DNA from: Psychromonas sp. Urea-02u-13
GTDB lineage: Bacteria > Pseudomonadota > Gammaproteobacteria > Enterobacterales > Psychromonadaceae
DNA length: 64,000 nucleotides
Assembly: GCF_002835995.1 (NCBI RefSeq)
Contig: NZ_PJBZ01000036.1
Coordinates: 1-64,000, forward strand
Direction of reading: 5' to 3'
Below are positions 50,801 to 59,635 of the stretch, piece by piece. The first letter of the stretch is position 1; each line of letters starts with the position of its first letter. Both the position numbers and the translations under genes were made by a program. The notes under the pieces were generated by a model, which saw nothing but the letters and a program-made list of their open reading frames with translations, did not search any database and was not told the origin of the DNA.

Positions 50801-51310
50801 TCCATCTTTTGGAAAACCTTGATCACTTGGTGTTGCAGGGTTACTTGCATCTGCATTTGACATGTCTTCCTTACATTCAAAAATATCACCATTATTCCCA
50901 GACAATGTTTTCCAGCGCGAACGAGAGCTTTTCCATCTGTTTGGTACCCAGCGTCTAACGTTACCATTATATAAACCAGTAGAACTAAGTAACGAGACTG
51001 AAGCCTGACAATTGTTTTTGCTAATAGAAAAATAATTGCCACTATCTTCATCAGGCGTATCACCACCTGATCGTGTCCAATATATTTTATTAGCGTCACT
51101 ACCAGCACCATAATCTCGCGCAGGATCATAAGGTTCAAGCACCACTTCCTCTGAACTACGCATACTGCCAGAGGTATCAAAAATAATAAGCACCTGTGGT
51201 CGAATACCATTTTGTGCACTCAAATCTGCAACAAAAAGCTCAGTATCATCTGCACTTAACAAAACACAATATGCACATAATAAAGATGCTAATAATCGTT
51301 TAATAAACAT
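47891..51310 (-). CDS. pilY1: Type IV pilus tip adhesin/assembly protein PilY1
   Basis: Large exported protein of 1139 residues that sits at the pilus tip with the minor pilins and takes part in adhesion, calcium-regulated retraction and surface sensing. A signal peptide (MFIKRLLASLLCAYCVLL) precedes a von Willebrand-A-type domain with the MIDAS motif D45-x-S47-x-S49 (IIFDTSGSM) and an ILMTDGAPT strand. The C-terminal half is the PilY1 beta-propeller (DYRSDIFGDPLHSKPL, VGTNAGFLHMF, YAIDITDP). A calcium-binding loop begins at D836 (DGNSDGYID). The start at 51310 has GGAGAAAG upstream; a 15-residue longer frame was rejected. Confidence 0.95.
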   Translation of the reverse strand: MFIKRLLASLLCAYCVLLSADDTELFVADLSAQNGIRPQVLIIFDTSGSMRSSEEVVLEPYDPARDYGAGSDANKIYWTRSGGDTPDEDSGNYFSISKNNCQASVSLLSSTGLYNGNVRRWVPNRWKSSRSRWKTLSGNNGDIFECKEDMSNADASNPATPSDQGFPKDGRSGPYISTVNNVFSGSDAVTLFSANYIYWHNTVGTTSKSRLVIAKEAIASLIESTPSVDFGLQVFNRNSGDGSSDKNGGRIVDKVMSRNSTQAQALIAQVNGLNADGWTPLCESMYEAYRYYAGKGVYYGNDDGDSSPGRDTTAEFEGVYRTPFKACQERAYIILMTDGAPTNDGNANSIISTLTGNGSIEGSYMPTIAEWMNSSDIDGDATNGDQHINTYTIGFGQSAVDAAGRLLGETAIRGGGEYYPATSSTALQKAFQATILDILNSSSSLSSPAIANNNFDRTRSLDSVYYSMFMPSNLPVWQGNIKKLTMNAAGILVDRLGVSAINADGNIKDSASTYWGGVEDGNAVSEGGVASMLGDVTTRKVLSNIHATILKEPNIANLKSFYSIASEADLEAELGLEASSLSDSLNWLKGLDVDDQNGNSAVTDYRSDIFGDPLHSKPLAITYSENGNNVVRLLVGTNAGFLHMFTDNGDTVTENWAFIPEELLNFGLSVRDAEPSSNHQYGIDLSPIAIKVIESDGSVSQIIAIVGMRRGGGSYYAIDITDPNTPKLAWKIDASSDGFSELAQTWSMPSVGLFSYQAGSVETVGPGIVFGGGYDTNKDTCIPSSSETCNDVTGRGVYIVNALTGGKIWSTDGASCAADDIHCMRDSIPSQVGLLDGNSDGYIDRLYTGDTGGNIWRMDLAGTDTSKWSTIKVAGLASDSNTEDRRFFTTPVIVRTYKNNVAKSEQGVFSYAKIPYDGILIGSGDRAHPASSTDVNDYYFSLQDYAISPTLFGATGFPVKPTPSAITDLYSIEGDPVGNYSGSQVLDVYANMSAFKGWKYAFTGIGEKSLGQGVVLEGTAYFTSFVPNSTVNIGCGVGDLGLGWLYAIDLHSGESRFKNDNGEAVAKVDIGSRVPDSLVIHAGVDDQEKSIIRLLGVGQGDKQVIYNEETEQEEVVYKGTVDTNTDMMPRRIYSYFKEN

Positions 51311-51375
51311 AACTTTCTCCATTTGCCACGCTGGCAATACGCTAATAAAATTCATTTTAATAAGGTGATTACAAA

Positions 51376-51819
51376 CTAATCCGCAATAATAGGTTGCTCA
51401 ATGCCAACACTCATCGCATTAAGTGCCCATTTAGCGCCACCTGTTTGCGTCCGTCCAAAACGATGCTCAAAATTAACCTGTAAATATTTACACTTAAAAT
51501 TATTACTGCTTGCTTGCATACGACGCTTACAATTAATCTCGCCGTTTAAATCAATGGAGCTCGTTGTAACCTCTCCATAGCTAAAGACAGTGCTATCTGT
51601 TGCGCTTGCAAATGACTGAGCACTGCCTGAGCGATGCATTATTTCTGCAGCGGCGCTATTTAAGAAGATATTTGATTCTCCCTGCATAACACGCGCATCG
51701 ATCATTTTTAACCCGAGAAAAGTATTACTCATGACTAATACCCCTAAGACTAATAACAAAGGAAGAATCATCATGGCAATAAAAAGCGCAATGCCCTTTT
51801 GTTTATGCAAACTAATCAT
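51376..51819 (-). CDS. pilX: Minor pilin PilX (locus B)
   Basis: Minor pilin of 147 residues. HKQKG is followed by IALFIAMMILPLLLVLGVLVMSNTFLGLKM without Glu5, as usual for PilX. A short extracellular domain follows with two Cys (INCKRRM, FKCKYL). It overlaps pilW by eight bases and precedes pilY1 by 65. PilX links the PilVWX-FimU priming complex to PilY1 in Pseudomonas; the same role is inferred here. Confidence 0.85.
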   Translation of the reverse strand: MISLHKQKGIALFIAMMILPLLLVLGVLVMSNTFLGLKMIDARVMQGESNIFLNSAAAEIMHRSGSAQSFASATDSTVFSYGEVTTSSIDLNGEINCKRRMQASSNNFKCKYLQVNFEHRFGRTQTGGAKWALNAMSVGIEQPIIAD

Positions 51820-52825
51820 TTACTAATACCACGCTGTTTTGAAAAAGAAGCACGGTTGAAACCAGCTCTCTTTTATAATTATCGTTGGCCACAGGGAATG
51901 AATAATCCCCCAGTTGATATGTATTGGAGTTTGTATAACCCACTGTTTTTTCTAGTGACTTAATTAATAAGAAAATTTTAATGCCGATCACTCTGCCACT
52001 ATCCCAGTCATTCGCCGTTACTTGAGAAGTACCCACTAATGAATGCATAGAGCCGTCTCGGTCATTGGCAATCAAAGCATCTAAAGCAAACATAAATTGC
52101 ATGCTTTCTACGCCTTCAACTAACACCTCTTCACGCACCATCTCACTTTCACGTAAAGTTAATCGGCGTAAGCGGTTTACTCCTTCGAATTCATCGAGGT
52201 AATAAACATGGTGTATATATTCCCAAACAGGCTTCACTGCACTACTGGTTAATGCACCCGCATCGCCTTGATAAACAGTAAGCGCGCTGGTATTGATATC
52301 TAGATAAAAGCGATTCGCACTGTAGTTGCTCTCTTGCTGAAATCCGCGTACTCGTTTAATAGAAATATAATCAGTGTTAACCATTAAACTGGTTTCACTG
52401 TCTCCGTCATCAATACACTTCATCTTTAAACTGCCGACAGTGGCTGGAATCGAAGAAGCCCAAAGAGGTCGAAATTTATTTGCGCTAGGGAAAGACCCAC
52501 TTGATATGTCATCTAAACAATCATCGCTGTTTGCAATGGTTGCACCATTCAAATCCCAGAGACTTTTATTCTCTCCGGTGGCTTGCGCAAAAAAGTTAGC
52601 TTGCTTGAGGTCTTTAGCAAGTAGTTGCAAAGCAAAGGTTGCATTTTCTTGGCGCTCTCCGCTACCTAACGCTTGATTTGTAGCGCGCTGACTGGAGACA
52701 AATACCGCTAATAAACCTGCCGTTAAAAAGAGTGAAAGCATGATAGCAATCATCAATTCAACGAGTGAAAAACCCGTTTGTTTATTAGGGCTGGTGAGGG
52801 ATGAGGCAAAACGTGAGATGCTCAT
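51812..52825 (-). CDS. pilW: Minor pilin PilW (locus B)
   Basis: Minor pilin of 337 residues, the usual PilW length. The leader NKQTG is followed by FSLVELMIAIMLSLFLTAGLLAVFVSSQ with Glu5. The family pattern QENATFALQLLAKDLKQANFF, LRRLTLRESEMVREEVLVEGVESMQF and VIGIKIFLLIKS is clear. The ATG overlaps the pilV stop (ATGA) and its stop overlaps pilX. Confidence 0.92.
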   Translation of the reverse strand: MSISRFASSLTSPNKQTGFSLVELMIAIMLSLFLTAGLLAVFVSSQRATNQALGSGERQENATFALQLLAKDLKQANFFAQATGENKSLWDLNGATIANSDDCLDDISSGSFPSANKFRPLWASSIPATVGSLKMKCIDDGDSETSLMVNTDYISIKRVRGFQQESNYSANRFYLDINTSALTVYQGDAGALTSSAVKPVWEYIHHVYYLDEFEGVNRLRRLTLRESEMVREEVLVEGVESMQFMFALDALIANDRDGSMHSLVGTSQVTANDWDSGRVIGIKIFLLIKSLEKTVGYTNSNTYQLGDYSFPVANDNYKRELVSTVLLFQNSVVLVND

Positions 52826-53448
52826 GATGATTTACTAATGTAGGTTTCGATGCTTAATTGACGACGGTGCCTTGAAGAATCACCGCAGGTGGCCGTTAAA
52901 TCTGTGGAAGCTGAAGCATGAGCAGAGTCTTTACTTTTAACAGTAGAAAACCAACTAATCACTATTTCGACCAATTCACCATCGGAGCCTGAAATAGGGC
53001 TTACAGCAATACAAGCATCCGCTTCAATAAGTCCATTTTCACCGGCAGTACTGTTATTAATTTCAGCACCTAAAAATTTTTGTTTCCATTCATAGAGGTC
53101 ATTATTTCTGATATCGACGCCACTGCAATTATCAAACGTACCGTCAGAATCGATACAACTTGGGGCAGAAAGCGTTGCATTAGTCAGGCTGACAATTGCA
53201 TAATTATTATCAGCATCAAGCAACCATAAACGGTTTAGCTGCATACGCTCGGTTATATCTGCAATAAGGGAATTAGCGAGTGTTCGTTGTTCTATTTCGA
53301 TGCTAGATTTGACCGCAGTTGACTGCATCCCAGCAAGTCCAAGCAGACCAAGCGCAAGAATGAAGCCGCTGATCATTATTTCGATCAGACTAAAACCTCT
53401 ATGCTTTAATTTGAAATTAACGCTATTTTTTTGCATATACCAATCCAT
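52822..53448 (-). CDS. pilV: Minor pilin PilV (locus B)
   Basis: Minor pilin of 208 residues. KHRG is followed by FSLIEIMISGFILALGLLGLAGMQSTAVKSS; the LGLLGLAGMQ segment is the PilV hallmark. The C-terminal part has IVISWFSTVKSK and several Cys. The ATG at 53448 has AAGGT six bases upstream; a GTG or ATG elsewhere in frame is less well placed. First gene of locus B (pilV-pilW-pilX-pilY1-pilE-tapY2-like). The promoter must lie in 53449-53570. Confidence 0.9.
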   Translation of the reverse strand: MDWYMQKNSVNFKLKHRGFSLIEIMISGFILALGLLGLAGMQSTAVKSSIEIEQRTLANSLIADITERMQLNRLWLLDADNNYAIVSLTNATLSAPSCIDSDGTFDNCSGVDIRNNDLYEWKQKFLGAEINNSTAGENGLIEADACIAVSPISGSDGELVEIVISWFSTVKSKDSAHASASTDLTATCGDSSRHRRQLSIETYISKSS

Positions 53449-53570
53449 TGCTACCTTGCTAAAAAAGGCTTTCAACCAATAAGTATAGTTCGAGTTAAAT
53501 ATTAGAAATCAACAAAAGACAAAACTAACATAAAGACTAGCTAATCTCCTATGCGTAAATAACAGGTAAA

Positions 53571-53611
53571 AAAAAGCGCCTACTTATGCAAATAATAAGT
53601 AGGCGCTTTTT
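53571..53611 (-). terminator. Terminator of the ileS-ispH unit
   Basis: AAAAAGCGCCTACTTAT, short loop, ATAAGTAGGCGCTTTTT. It starts 14 bases past the ispH stop and has T-runs on both sides, so it may also shield the pilV promoter. Confidence 0.92.
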
Positions 53612-53624
53612 CAATGAGTTACTA

Positions 53625-54569
53625 TTAATCGACCATTTTTATACGCAATTCCGCAGGTACTTCAAAAACCGTGTTCTCTTCAACACCTGGATTTTCAACA
53701 ACCAGCGTACCACCTAATGTTTTTAGCTTATCAATGACCGCTTTGACTAATACTTCTGGCGCAGAAGCCCCGGCAGTCACACCCACTTTATTAACACCTT
53801 TAAACCAATCGCAATCAATATCTAAAGCAGTATCAATAAGATAAGCATTCACCCCCTCACAGCTTGCTTTTTCACGCAGGCGGTTTGAGTTTGAAGAGTT
53901 AGTCGAACCCACGACTAAAACAAGATCGGTTATTTGTGCGAGATCCTTCACTGAATCCTGACGATTTTGGGTCGCATAACAAATGTCATCTTTACGAGGC
54001 CCTTCAATCTCTGGATACTTTTCACGTAATGCATTGATAATGTTAGAAGTATCATCAACAGACAAAGTAGTTTGTGAACTGTAACAAAGGTTTTTAGGGT
54101 TCTTAACCTGTAATGTAAGTACATCTTCAGGTGATTCAACTAAATATATGCCACCTTGTTCATTATCATATTGGCCCATTGTGCCAACAACTTCAGGGTG
54201 ACCCTCATGACCAATTAAAATACATTCTTGAGCACGGCGACTCGCACGTGTGACTTCCATATGTACTTTAGTGACTAACGGACACGTTGCATCAAACACT
54301 TTTAATTCACGACGCTTTGCTTCATTACGCACTGATTGTGCAACACCATGCGCACTAAAAATAACAATGTTGTCGTCTGGCACTTCATCAAGCTCTTCAA
54401 CAAATACCGCACCACGTGCTTTTAGACCATCAACGACATATTGGTTATGCACTACTTCATGACGTACATAAATAGGTGATGGGAAAAGATCTAATGCGCG
54501 TTCTACTATTGAGATAGCACGATGAACACCCGCACAAAAACCGCGTGGATTAGCTAAAATAATTTCCAT
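53625..54569 (-). CDS. ispH: 4-hydroxy-3-methylbut-2-enyl diphosphate reductase IspH
   Basis: Iron-sulfur reductase for the last step of the MEP isoprenoid pathway, giving IPP and DMAPP. It has 314 residues (E. coli 316). Cluster cysteines are in [12 protein letters not shown] (C12), [11 protein letters not shown] and [22 protein letters not shown] and [10 protein letters not shown] are also conserved. AGGAG stands six bases before the ATG. It ends the ribF-ileS-lspA-fkpB-ispH block known from E. coli. Older name: lytB. Confidence 0.97.
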   Translation of the reverse strand: MEIILANPRGFCAGVHRAISIVERALDLFPSPIYVRHEVVHNQYVVDGLKARGAVFVEELDEVPDDNIVIFSAHGVAQSVRNEAKRRELKVFDATCPLVTKVHMEVTRASRRAQECILIGHEGHPEVVGTMGQYDNEQGGIYLVESPEDVLTLQVKNPKNLCYSSQTTLSVDDTSNIINALREKYPEIEGPRKDDICYATQNRQDSVKDLAQITDLVLVVGSTNSSNSNRLREKASCEGVNAYLIDTALDIDCDWFKGVNKVGVTAGASAPEVLVKAVIDKLKTLGGTLVVENPGVEENTVFEVPAELRIKMVD

Positions 54570-54578
54570 GATTAACTC

Positions 54579-55022
54579 CTAGAGAACTTCAAGCACATCA
54601 ACATCAAACGTTAATGTTTGCCCTGCCAGTGGGTGATTAAAATCAACCGTCACACTGTCAGCAATGACTTCACGAATAACGCCCGGTAATTCACTGCCAT
54701 CTGGTTGTGTAAAAGTAATAATAGTACCCACTTCTGCAGGCACATCATTACTGAATTTACTCAGCTCTAAATGGTGAATATTATCAGGATTAGGTAGACC
54801 AAATGCATCTTCAGGAGCCAGTGTGAAGGTTTCAGATTGCCCTTCCGTTAAGCCTAATAAACACTTTTCAAAATTAGGCGTTAAGCTATTATCACCCATT
54901 ACAAATTTAGCCGGTTTATCATCCACTTTACTGCTATCAACCGCAGAACCATCAGCTAAACGAATAGAGAAGTGCATCATCACTTCACTGTCACTCTTAA
55001 TTGTATTTGTAGCAGTTGTCAT
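54579..55022 (-). CDS. fkpB: FKBP-type peptidyl-prolyl isomerase FkpB (SlpA)
   Basis: Cytoplasmic SlyD-like prolyl isomerase and chaperone of 147 residues. The FKBP part (MMHFSIRLADGSAVDSS, KPAKFVMGDNSLTPNFEKCLLGL) is interrupted by an insert-in-flap domain (EDAFGLPNPDNIHHL) and closes with DFNHPLAGQTLTFDVDVLEV. It lacks the His-rich SlyD tail. The ATG overlaps the lspA stop by one base (TAATG), and ispH follows nine bases later. Confidence 0.94.
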   Translation of the reverse strand: MTTATNTIKSDSEVMMHFSIRLADGSAVDSSKVDDKPAKFVMGDNSLTPNFEKCLLGLTEGQSETFTLAPEDAFGLPNPDNIHHLELSKFSNDVPAEVGTIITFTQPDGSELPGVIREVIADSVTVDFNHPLAGQTLTFDVDVLEVL

Positions 55023-55570
55023 TACCTGTCTTCCTTTTCAATGGTTTCTGTTTTTTTGGTTTCAGAGTCAGCTTTTTCCGGGTGGACTTTTTCCGGGTGA
55101 ATAAGAGAGTCTAAAATAATCATAGCTGCGCCAATAAAAATAGCGATATCAGCCACATTAAAAGTCGGCCAACGATAAAAGCCTAAATCAAAATCTAAAA
55201 AATCTACCACGTAACCAAACATCAAACGATCCATTACATTACCAATAGCGCCTGATAATACTAATGTGAAAGCAATATTTTCCCAGCGTTTATGGATACT
55301 ATTCTTTTTCAACGAATAGAGTAAATAAGCAGAAACGGCAAACGCAATAGCAGTGAATAAGTACTTTTGCCAACCACCTGCATCACCTAAGAAACTAAAA
55401 GCAGCACCGTAGTTACGTGCATAAGTGAAATTGAAAAACGATAATACTTCATAAGATTCATACAAATCTAATGATTGTATTGTCCAATACTTTGTCGCTT
55501 GATCAAGAACGAGCATGATCACGGTTAACCATAACCAACGTAATCCTGACTTTTCTATTATTTCTGTCAT
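55022..55570 (-). CDS. lspA: Lipoprotein signal peptidase LspA
   Basis: Inner-membrane aspartyl protease that cuts signal peptides from prolipoproteins after lipidation. It has 182 residues; E. coli LspA has 164. Four membrane segments are visible, with catalytic Asp in GNVMDRL and FNVADIAIF. The C-terminus carries a hydrophilic cytoplasmic tail of about 25 residues containing HPEKV and HPEKA in tandem, encoded by two 13-bp direct repeats with a 15-bp period (55072-55099). AGAGA precedes the ATG. Confidence 0.95.
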   Translation of the reverse strand: MTEIIEKSGLRWLWLTVIMLVLDQATKYWTIQSLDLYESYEVLSFFNFTYARNYGAAFSFLGDAGGWQKYLFTAIAFAVSAYLLYSLKKNSIHKRWENIAFTLVLSGAIGNVMDRLMFGYVVDFLDFDLGFYRWPTFNVADIAIFIGAAMIILDSLIHPEKVHPEKADSETKKTETIEKEDR

Positions 55571-55596
55571 TAAATTTCTCTTATTAGAAGCTAAAA

Positions 55597-55623
55597 AAAA
55601 CGCCTTAATATAAAGGCGTTTTT
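55597..55623 (-). terminator. Hairpin between ileS and lspA
   Basis: AAAACGCCTT, loop, AAGGCGTTTT with A and T runs on both sides, beginning 27 bases past the ileS stop. It could attenuate transcription into lspA-fkpB-ispH. Confidence 0.8.
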
Positions 55624-55649
55624 CAAACTAATGCAGGCGTTTACTTAAC

Positions 55650-58484
55650 TTAAGCAAACTGGCGAGACTCGCCTTCACCTTCAATATTAGTAATACAACG
55701 AATACACAGTAGAAGGTGTGTTTCATCGCTACCGACTGTTTCGTTATGATGCCAACAACGATCACACTTCGCATGAACACTTTTCTCAACCGCAACCACT
55801 AAACCAGCAACATCTGTTTTGTGTGCTGTTTCTGGTGCTTCAGCTAATGCTTTAACCGTTGCTTTAGACGTGATTAATACAAAACGTAATTCATCCGCTA
55901 AACCATTTAATAGGTTTTTAACGTTATCATCAGCATACAATGTCACTTCAGCTTCTAAACCACCACCAATAACACTGTCTTTACGTGCTAGTTCTAATGT
56001 TTTATTTACTTCTGCACGTACTGCAATCAGTTGATCCCATGCGTCATTTGATAATGCTTCGTTGTCGCTTAGGCTAAACAAACCATCATACCAAACACCG
56101 GTAAATACAAATTCATCACGTTCACCCGGTAGGCGTCCCCAAATTTCATCAGCCGTGAAGCTTAAGATTGGCGCCATCCAGCGTACTAGAGCTTCAGATA
56201 AATGGTACATTGCTGTTTGACAGCTACGACGTGCAACACCCTCTGATTTAGCCGTGTACTGTCTGTCTTTAATGATATCTAAGTAGAAGCTACCTAGTTC
56301 AATTGAACAGAAATGTGTTAGCTTCTGGTGTACTGCATGCAAGTTATAGTCATTGTAAGCCGTAATAATTTCAGCTTGAAGTGCGTCCGCTTTTGCAACA
56401 ATCCAACGGTCTAAAGCCACCATTTCATCACTTGCTACCATATCAGTTTTTGGATCAAAACCATTTAGGTTAGACAGTAAGAAACGCGCAGTATTACGGA
56501 TACGACGGTAACTATCAGCACTACGATTTAAGATTTCATCAGAAACAGTAATTTCGCCAGTGTAATCTGTTGAAGCAACCCATAGACGTAATACATCAGC
56601 GCCTAAATCGTTCATTACTTTCTGAGGTGACATAACGTTACCCACAGATTTAGACATTTTCTTACCGTGTGCATCAACCACGAAACCGTGAGTTAATACT
56701 TCTTTGTAAGGGGCTTTGCCAGTAATCGCAACACTTGTTGTTAATGAAGATTGGAACCAACCACGATGTTGATCTGAACCTTCAAGGTAAAGATCAATCT
56801 CAGCCGTCGTGCCATCTTCCGCTTTATATTCGTCACGCACACCCACAACAGCAGCATGAGTTGTACCTGAGTCAAACCAAACATCTAAAGTATCAGTTAC
56901 TTTACGGTATTCTTCAGATTCAAAACCTAATAGTGATTCAGCATCTAAATCCCACCAAGCTTGAATACCCTCTTTTTCAATTTTAAGGGCAATCAGTTCC
57001 ATCATTTCAATGCTGTTTGGATGAAGTTCATCTGTTTCTTTATGTACAAACAGGGTAATTGGCACGCCCCATGTACGTTGACGAGAAACACACCAATCTG
57101 GACGGTTATCTAACATTTTTTCAATACGTTGCTCGCCCCAGCTTGGGATCCACTTAACGTCTTTGATTTCAGACAACGCGCTATCACGTAGACCTTTTTG
57201 ATCCATTGAGATAAACCATTGTGGCGTAGCACGGAAGATAATCGGTGTTTTGTGTCTCCAGCAATGTGGGTAGCTGTGATTAATATTAACGTGATGAATT
57301 AATGCATTACGCTCAGTTAATACTTCAAGTACTTTATCGTTTGCTTTAAATACATGTAAACCAGCAAAGAACTCAGTATCGTCACGGAATACACCGTTAT
57401 CAGCAACTGGGTTTGCTACTTCTAAATCGTATTTAAGACCCACAGAGTAATCGTCTTGACCGTGGCCAGGTGCTGTATGAACACAACCTGTACCTGCATC
57501 AATCGTCACGTGATCTGCAACAATTGTTGGTACTTGTAAGTCTAAGAATGGGTGATTAAATAACTGTTTCTCTAAATCAAGTCCCGTACAAATCGCTAAT
57601 GTTTTAGCATCTTCGATACCGTAACGTAACATTGCGCTATCCACTAAATCAGTAGCTAGAATCAGACGACGTTCGCCCGCTTGCACTAATGAGTATTCAA
57701 CTTTAGCAGCTAATGCAACCGCGCGGTTAGCAGGTAGTGTCCAAGGTGTTGTTGTCCAGATAACCGTACAAACATCACCGTGGCCTAAATCATCAGACTC
57801 AGAGTTGAAACATGCAATAACAGCATCACTATCAACAGCAACAAAAGCAACATCAATGGCAGCTGAAATTTTATCTTCATATTCAACTTCAGCTTCTGCT
57901 AGTGCAGAACCACAATCAGTACACCAATGAACAGGTTTTGAACCTTTGTGTAGGTGATCATTTTTAATGATTTTAGCTAAAGCACGTACGATGTTTGCTT
58001 CAGTTTCAAAATTCATTGTTAAGTACGGGTTGGCCCAATCGCCAAGCACACCTAAACGTTGAAAGTCTTTAGACTGACCGGCAACTTGACGCGCTGCATA
58101 TTCACGACATTTAACGCGGAACGTAGCTGCATCGATTTTTTTACCTGGCTTACCGTGTTTTTTCTCAACTTGAAGCTCGATTGGTAAACCATGACAATCC
58201 CAACCTGGAATATAAGGCGCATCAAAATCAGAAAGCGTTTTAGATTTAATAATAATATCTTTAAGGATTTTATTTACCGAGTGACCGATATGAATATCAC
58301 CATTTGCATAAGGAGGGCCATCATGCAAAATAAATGTTTTTTTACCTTTTTTAGCGGCACGAATCTTTCCGTAAAGATCGTTGCTGTACCAGTTTTTCAA
58401 CATGTTTGGTTCACGATTTGCTAAATTTGCGCGCATCGGGAAACCTGTTTTAGGTAGGTTTAATGTACTTTTATATTCACTCAT
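55650..58484 (-). CDS. ileS: Isoleucyl-tRNA synthetase
   Basis: Class I aminoacyl-tRNA synthetase of 944 residues (E. coli 938). The HIGH motif is [11 protein letters not shown] and the KMSKS motif is [10 protein letters not shown]. The editing (CP1) domain has [15 protein letters not shown]. The C-terminal zinc site is CDRCWHH...CIRCI and the protein ends GESRQFA. These mark the bacterial type 1 enzyme sensitive to mupirocin as a class. GGA lies 14 bases before the ATG. It sits between ribF and lspA. Confidence 0.98.
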   Translation of the reverse strand: MSEYKSTLNLPKTGFPMRANLANREPNMLKNWYSNDLYGKIRAAKKGKKTFILHDGPPYANGDIHIGHSVNKILKDIIIKSKTLSDFDAPYIPGWDCHGLPIELQVEKKHGKPGKKIDAATFRVKCREYAARQVAGQSKDFQRLGVLGDWANPYLTMNFETEANIVRALAKIIKNDHLHKGSKPVHWCTDCGSALAEAEVEYEDKISAAIDVAFVAVDSDAVIACFNSESDDLGHGDVCTVIWTTTPWTLPANRAVALAAKVEYSLVQAGERRLILATDLVDSAMLRYGIEDAKTLAICTGLDLEKQLFNHPFLDLQVPTIVADHVTIDAGTGCVHTAPGHGQDDYSVGLKYDLEVANPVADNGVFRDDTEFFAGLHVFKANDKVLEVLTERNALIHHVNINHSYPHCWRHKTPIIFRATPQWFISMDQKGLRDSALSEIKDVKWIPSWGEQRIEKMLDNRPDWCVSRQRTWGVPITLFVHKETDELHPNSIEMMELIALKIEKEGIQAWWDLDAESLLGFESEEYRKVTDTLDVWFDSGTTHAAVVGVRDEYKAEDGTTAEIDLYLEGSDQHRGWFQSSLTTSVAITGKAPYKEVLTHGFVVDAHGKKMSKSVGNVMSPQKVMNDLGADVLRLWVASTDYTGEITVSDEILNRSADSYRRIRNTARFLLSNLNGFDPKTDMVASDEMVALDRWIVAKADALQAEIITAYNDYNLHAVHQKLTHFCSIELGSFYLDIIKDRQYTAKSEGVARRSCQTAMYHLSEALVRWMAPILSFTADEIWGRLPGERDEFVFTGVWYDGLFSLSDNEALSNDAWDQLIAVRAEVNKTLELARKDSVIGGGLEAEVTLYADDNVKNLLNGLADELRFVLITSKATVKALAEAPETAHKTDVAGLVVAVEKSVHAKCDRCWHHNETVGSDETHLLLCIRCITNIEGEGESRQFA

Positions 58485-58537
58485 CGGTTTTGTATTCCAT
58501 CTTACGATTTAATTAATAATTAGTTAGAGGTCGTTAT

Positions 58538-59473
58538 TTATAACTGATTGTTTTCATGCCATGACTTCGCGTCTTGAATATCTTTTTCTATTTGTACTTT
58601 TAATTCAACAAACGAATCAAACTTTACTTCGTTGCGTAATTTTTTTTCTAATATCACTTCAAGTTGATTCCCGTAGAGATCCCCCTCGAAGTTAAAAATG
58701 TGCACTTCTAGCTGCTGTCTTTCGCCTTGAACCGTTGGGCGAGTACCAATATTTGCCACACCTTGGTAAGTTTTATCGTTAATGCCTAACACGCTAACAA
58801 CAAATACACCCGATACAGGCGAAACACGGCGTTTTAATAATAGATTTGCAGTGGGCACGCCAATCGTTCGGCCTAACTTTCGACCATGACTAACACGCCC
58901 TGCAATACTGTATTTTCGCCCCAGCATAGTAGCTGCTTCAGCCAATTCGCCTTGTGCTAAAGCATCACGAATACGTGTACTACTAATGCGTTGTGCTTGT
59001 TGTACGAGGCTTTGAGTATCAATCACTTCAAAACCGTACTTTTCACCCGCTTGTTTAAGCAGCTGAAAATCACCTTTACGCTGATAACCAAAATGGAAAT
59101 CATCACCGACCACTAAATACTTCACATTGAGTTTATTGATCAGTAACTCTTCAATAAACGCTTGTGCGCTAATGTTGGCAAATTGTCGCGTAAAGGACAC
59201 ACACAATAAACGGTCTAATGTTAATTTTTCAAGTTGAACAAATTTATCACGTAAACGACTTAGCCGAGCAGGGGCATTGTTGCCTAAAAAAAGCTCTTCT
59301 GGCTGAGGTTCAAAAGTCATCACTGTCGCTGGTACATTAAGGCGTTTAGATTCTGCTAATAATCGCGATAATACTGCTTTGTGGCCCAAATGAATGCCAT
59401 CAAAATTACCAATACTTAATACACAGCCTTTATGCTGTTGCTTAAGATTATGAATGCCACGTACTAATTCCAT
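58538..59473 (-). CDS. ribF: Bifunctional riboflavin kinase / FAD synthetase RibF
   Basis: Converts riboflavin to FMN and then FAD. It has 311 residues. The N-terminal nucleotidyltransferase domain has SIGNFDGIHLGHKAVL and GDDFHFGYQRKGDF; the C-terminal kinase domain has GRKLGRTIGVPTANL and GVANIGTRPTV. ileS follows after 53 bases. The Shine-Dalgarno sequence is weak. Confidence 0.96.
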   Translation of the reverse strand: MELVRGIHNLKQQHKGCVLSIGNFDGIHLGHKAVLSRLLAESKRLNVPATVMTFEPQPEELFLGNNAPARLSRLRDKFVQLEKLTLDRLLCVSFTRQFANISAQAFIEELLINKLNVKYLVVGDDFHFGYQRKGDFQLLKQAGEKYGFEVIDTQSLVQQAQRISSTRIRDALAQGELAEAATMLGRKYSIAGRVSHGRKLGRTIGVPTANLLLKRRVSPVSGVFVVSVLGINDKTYQGVANIGTRPTVQGERQQLEVHIFNFEGDLYGNQLEVILEKKLRNEVKFDSFVELKVQIEKDIQDAKSWHENNQL

Positions 59474-59635
59474 GAAGTTTACTTAAATTGTTCTAACAAA
59501 AGAGGGCGATTATAACGCAGTCTGCACAACTTATCAGCACTCATTTTTACGATTTTAAGCATTACTCTACTCGTTTCGAGGATAATCAGCGATTGCCCAA
59601 AGAAGCCCTCTGAGCAAAGTGAAAAACAGCTCTTA

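Noticed and set aside
50773-51219. 148-residue minus-strand open frame in pilY1
   Set aside because: Alternative frame of pilY1 with low-complexity residues and no homologous pattern.
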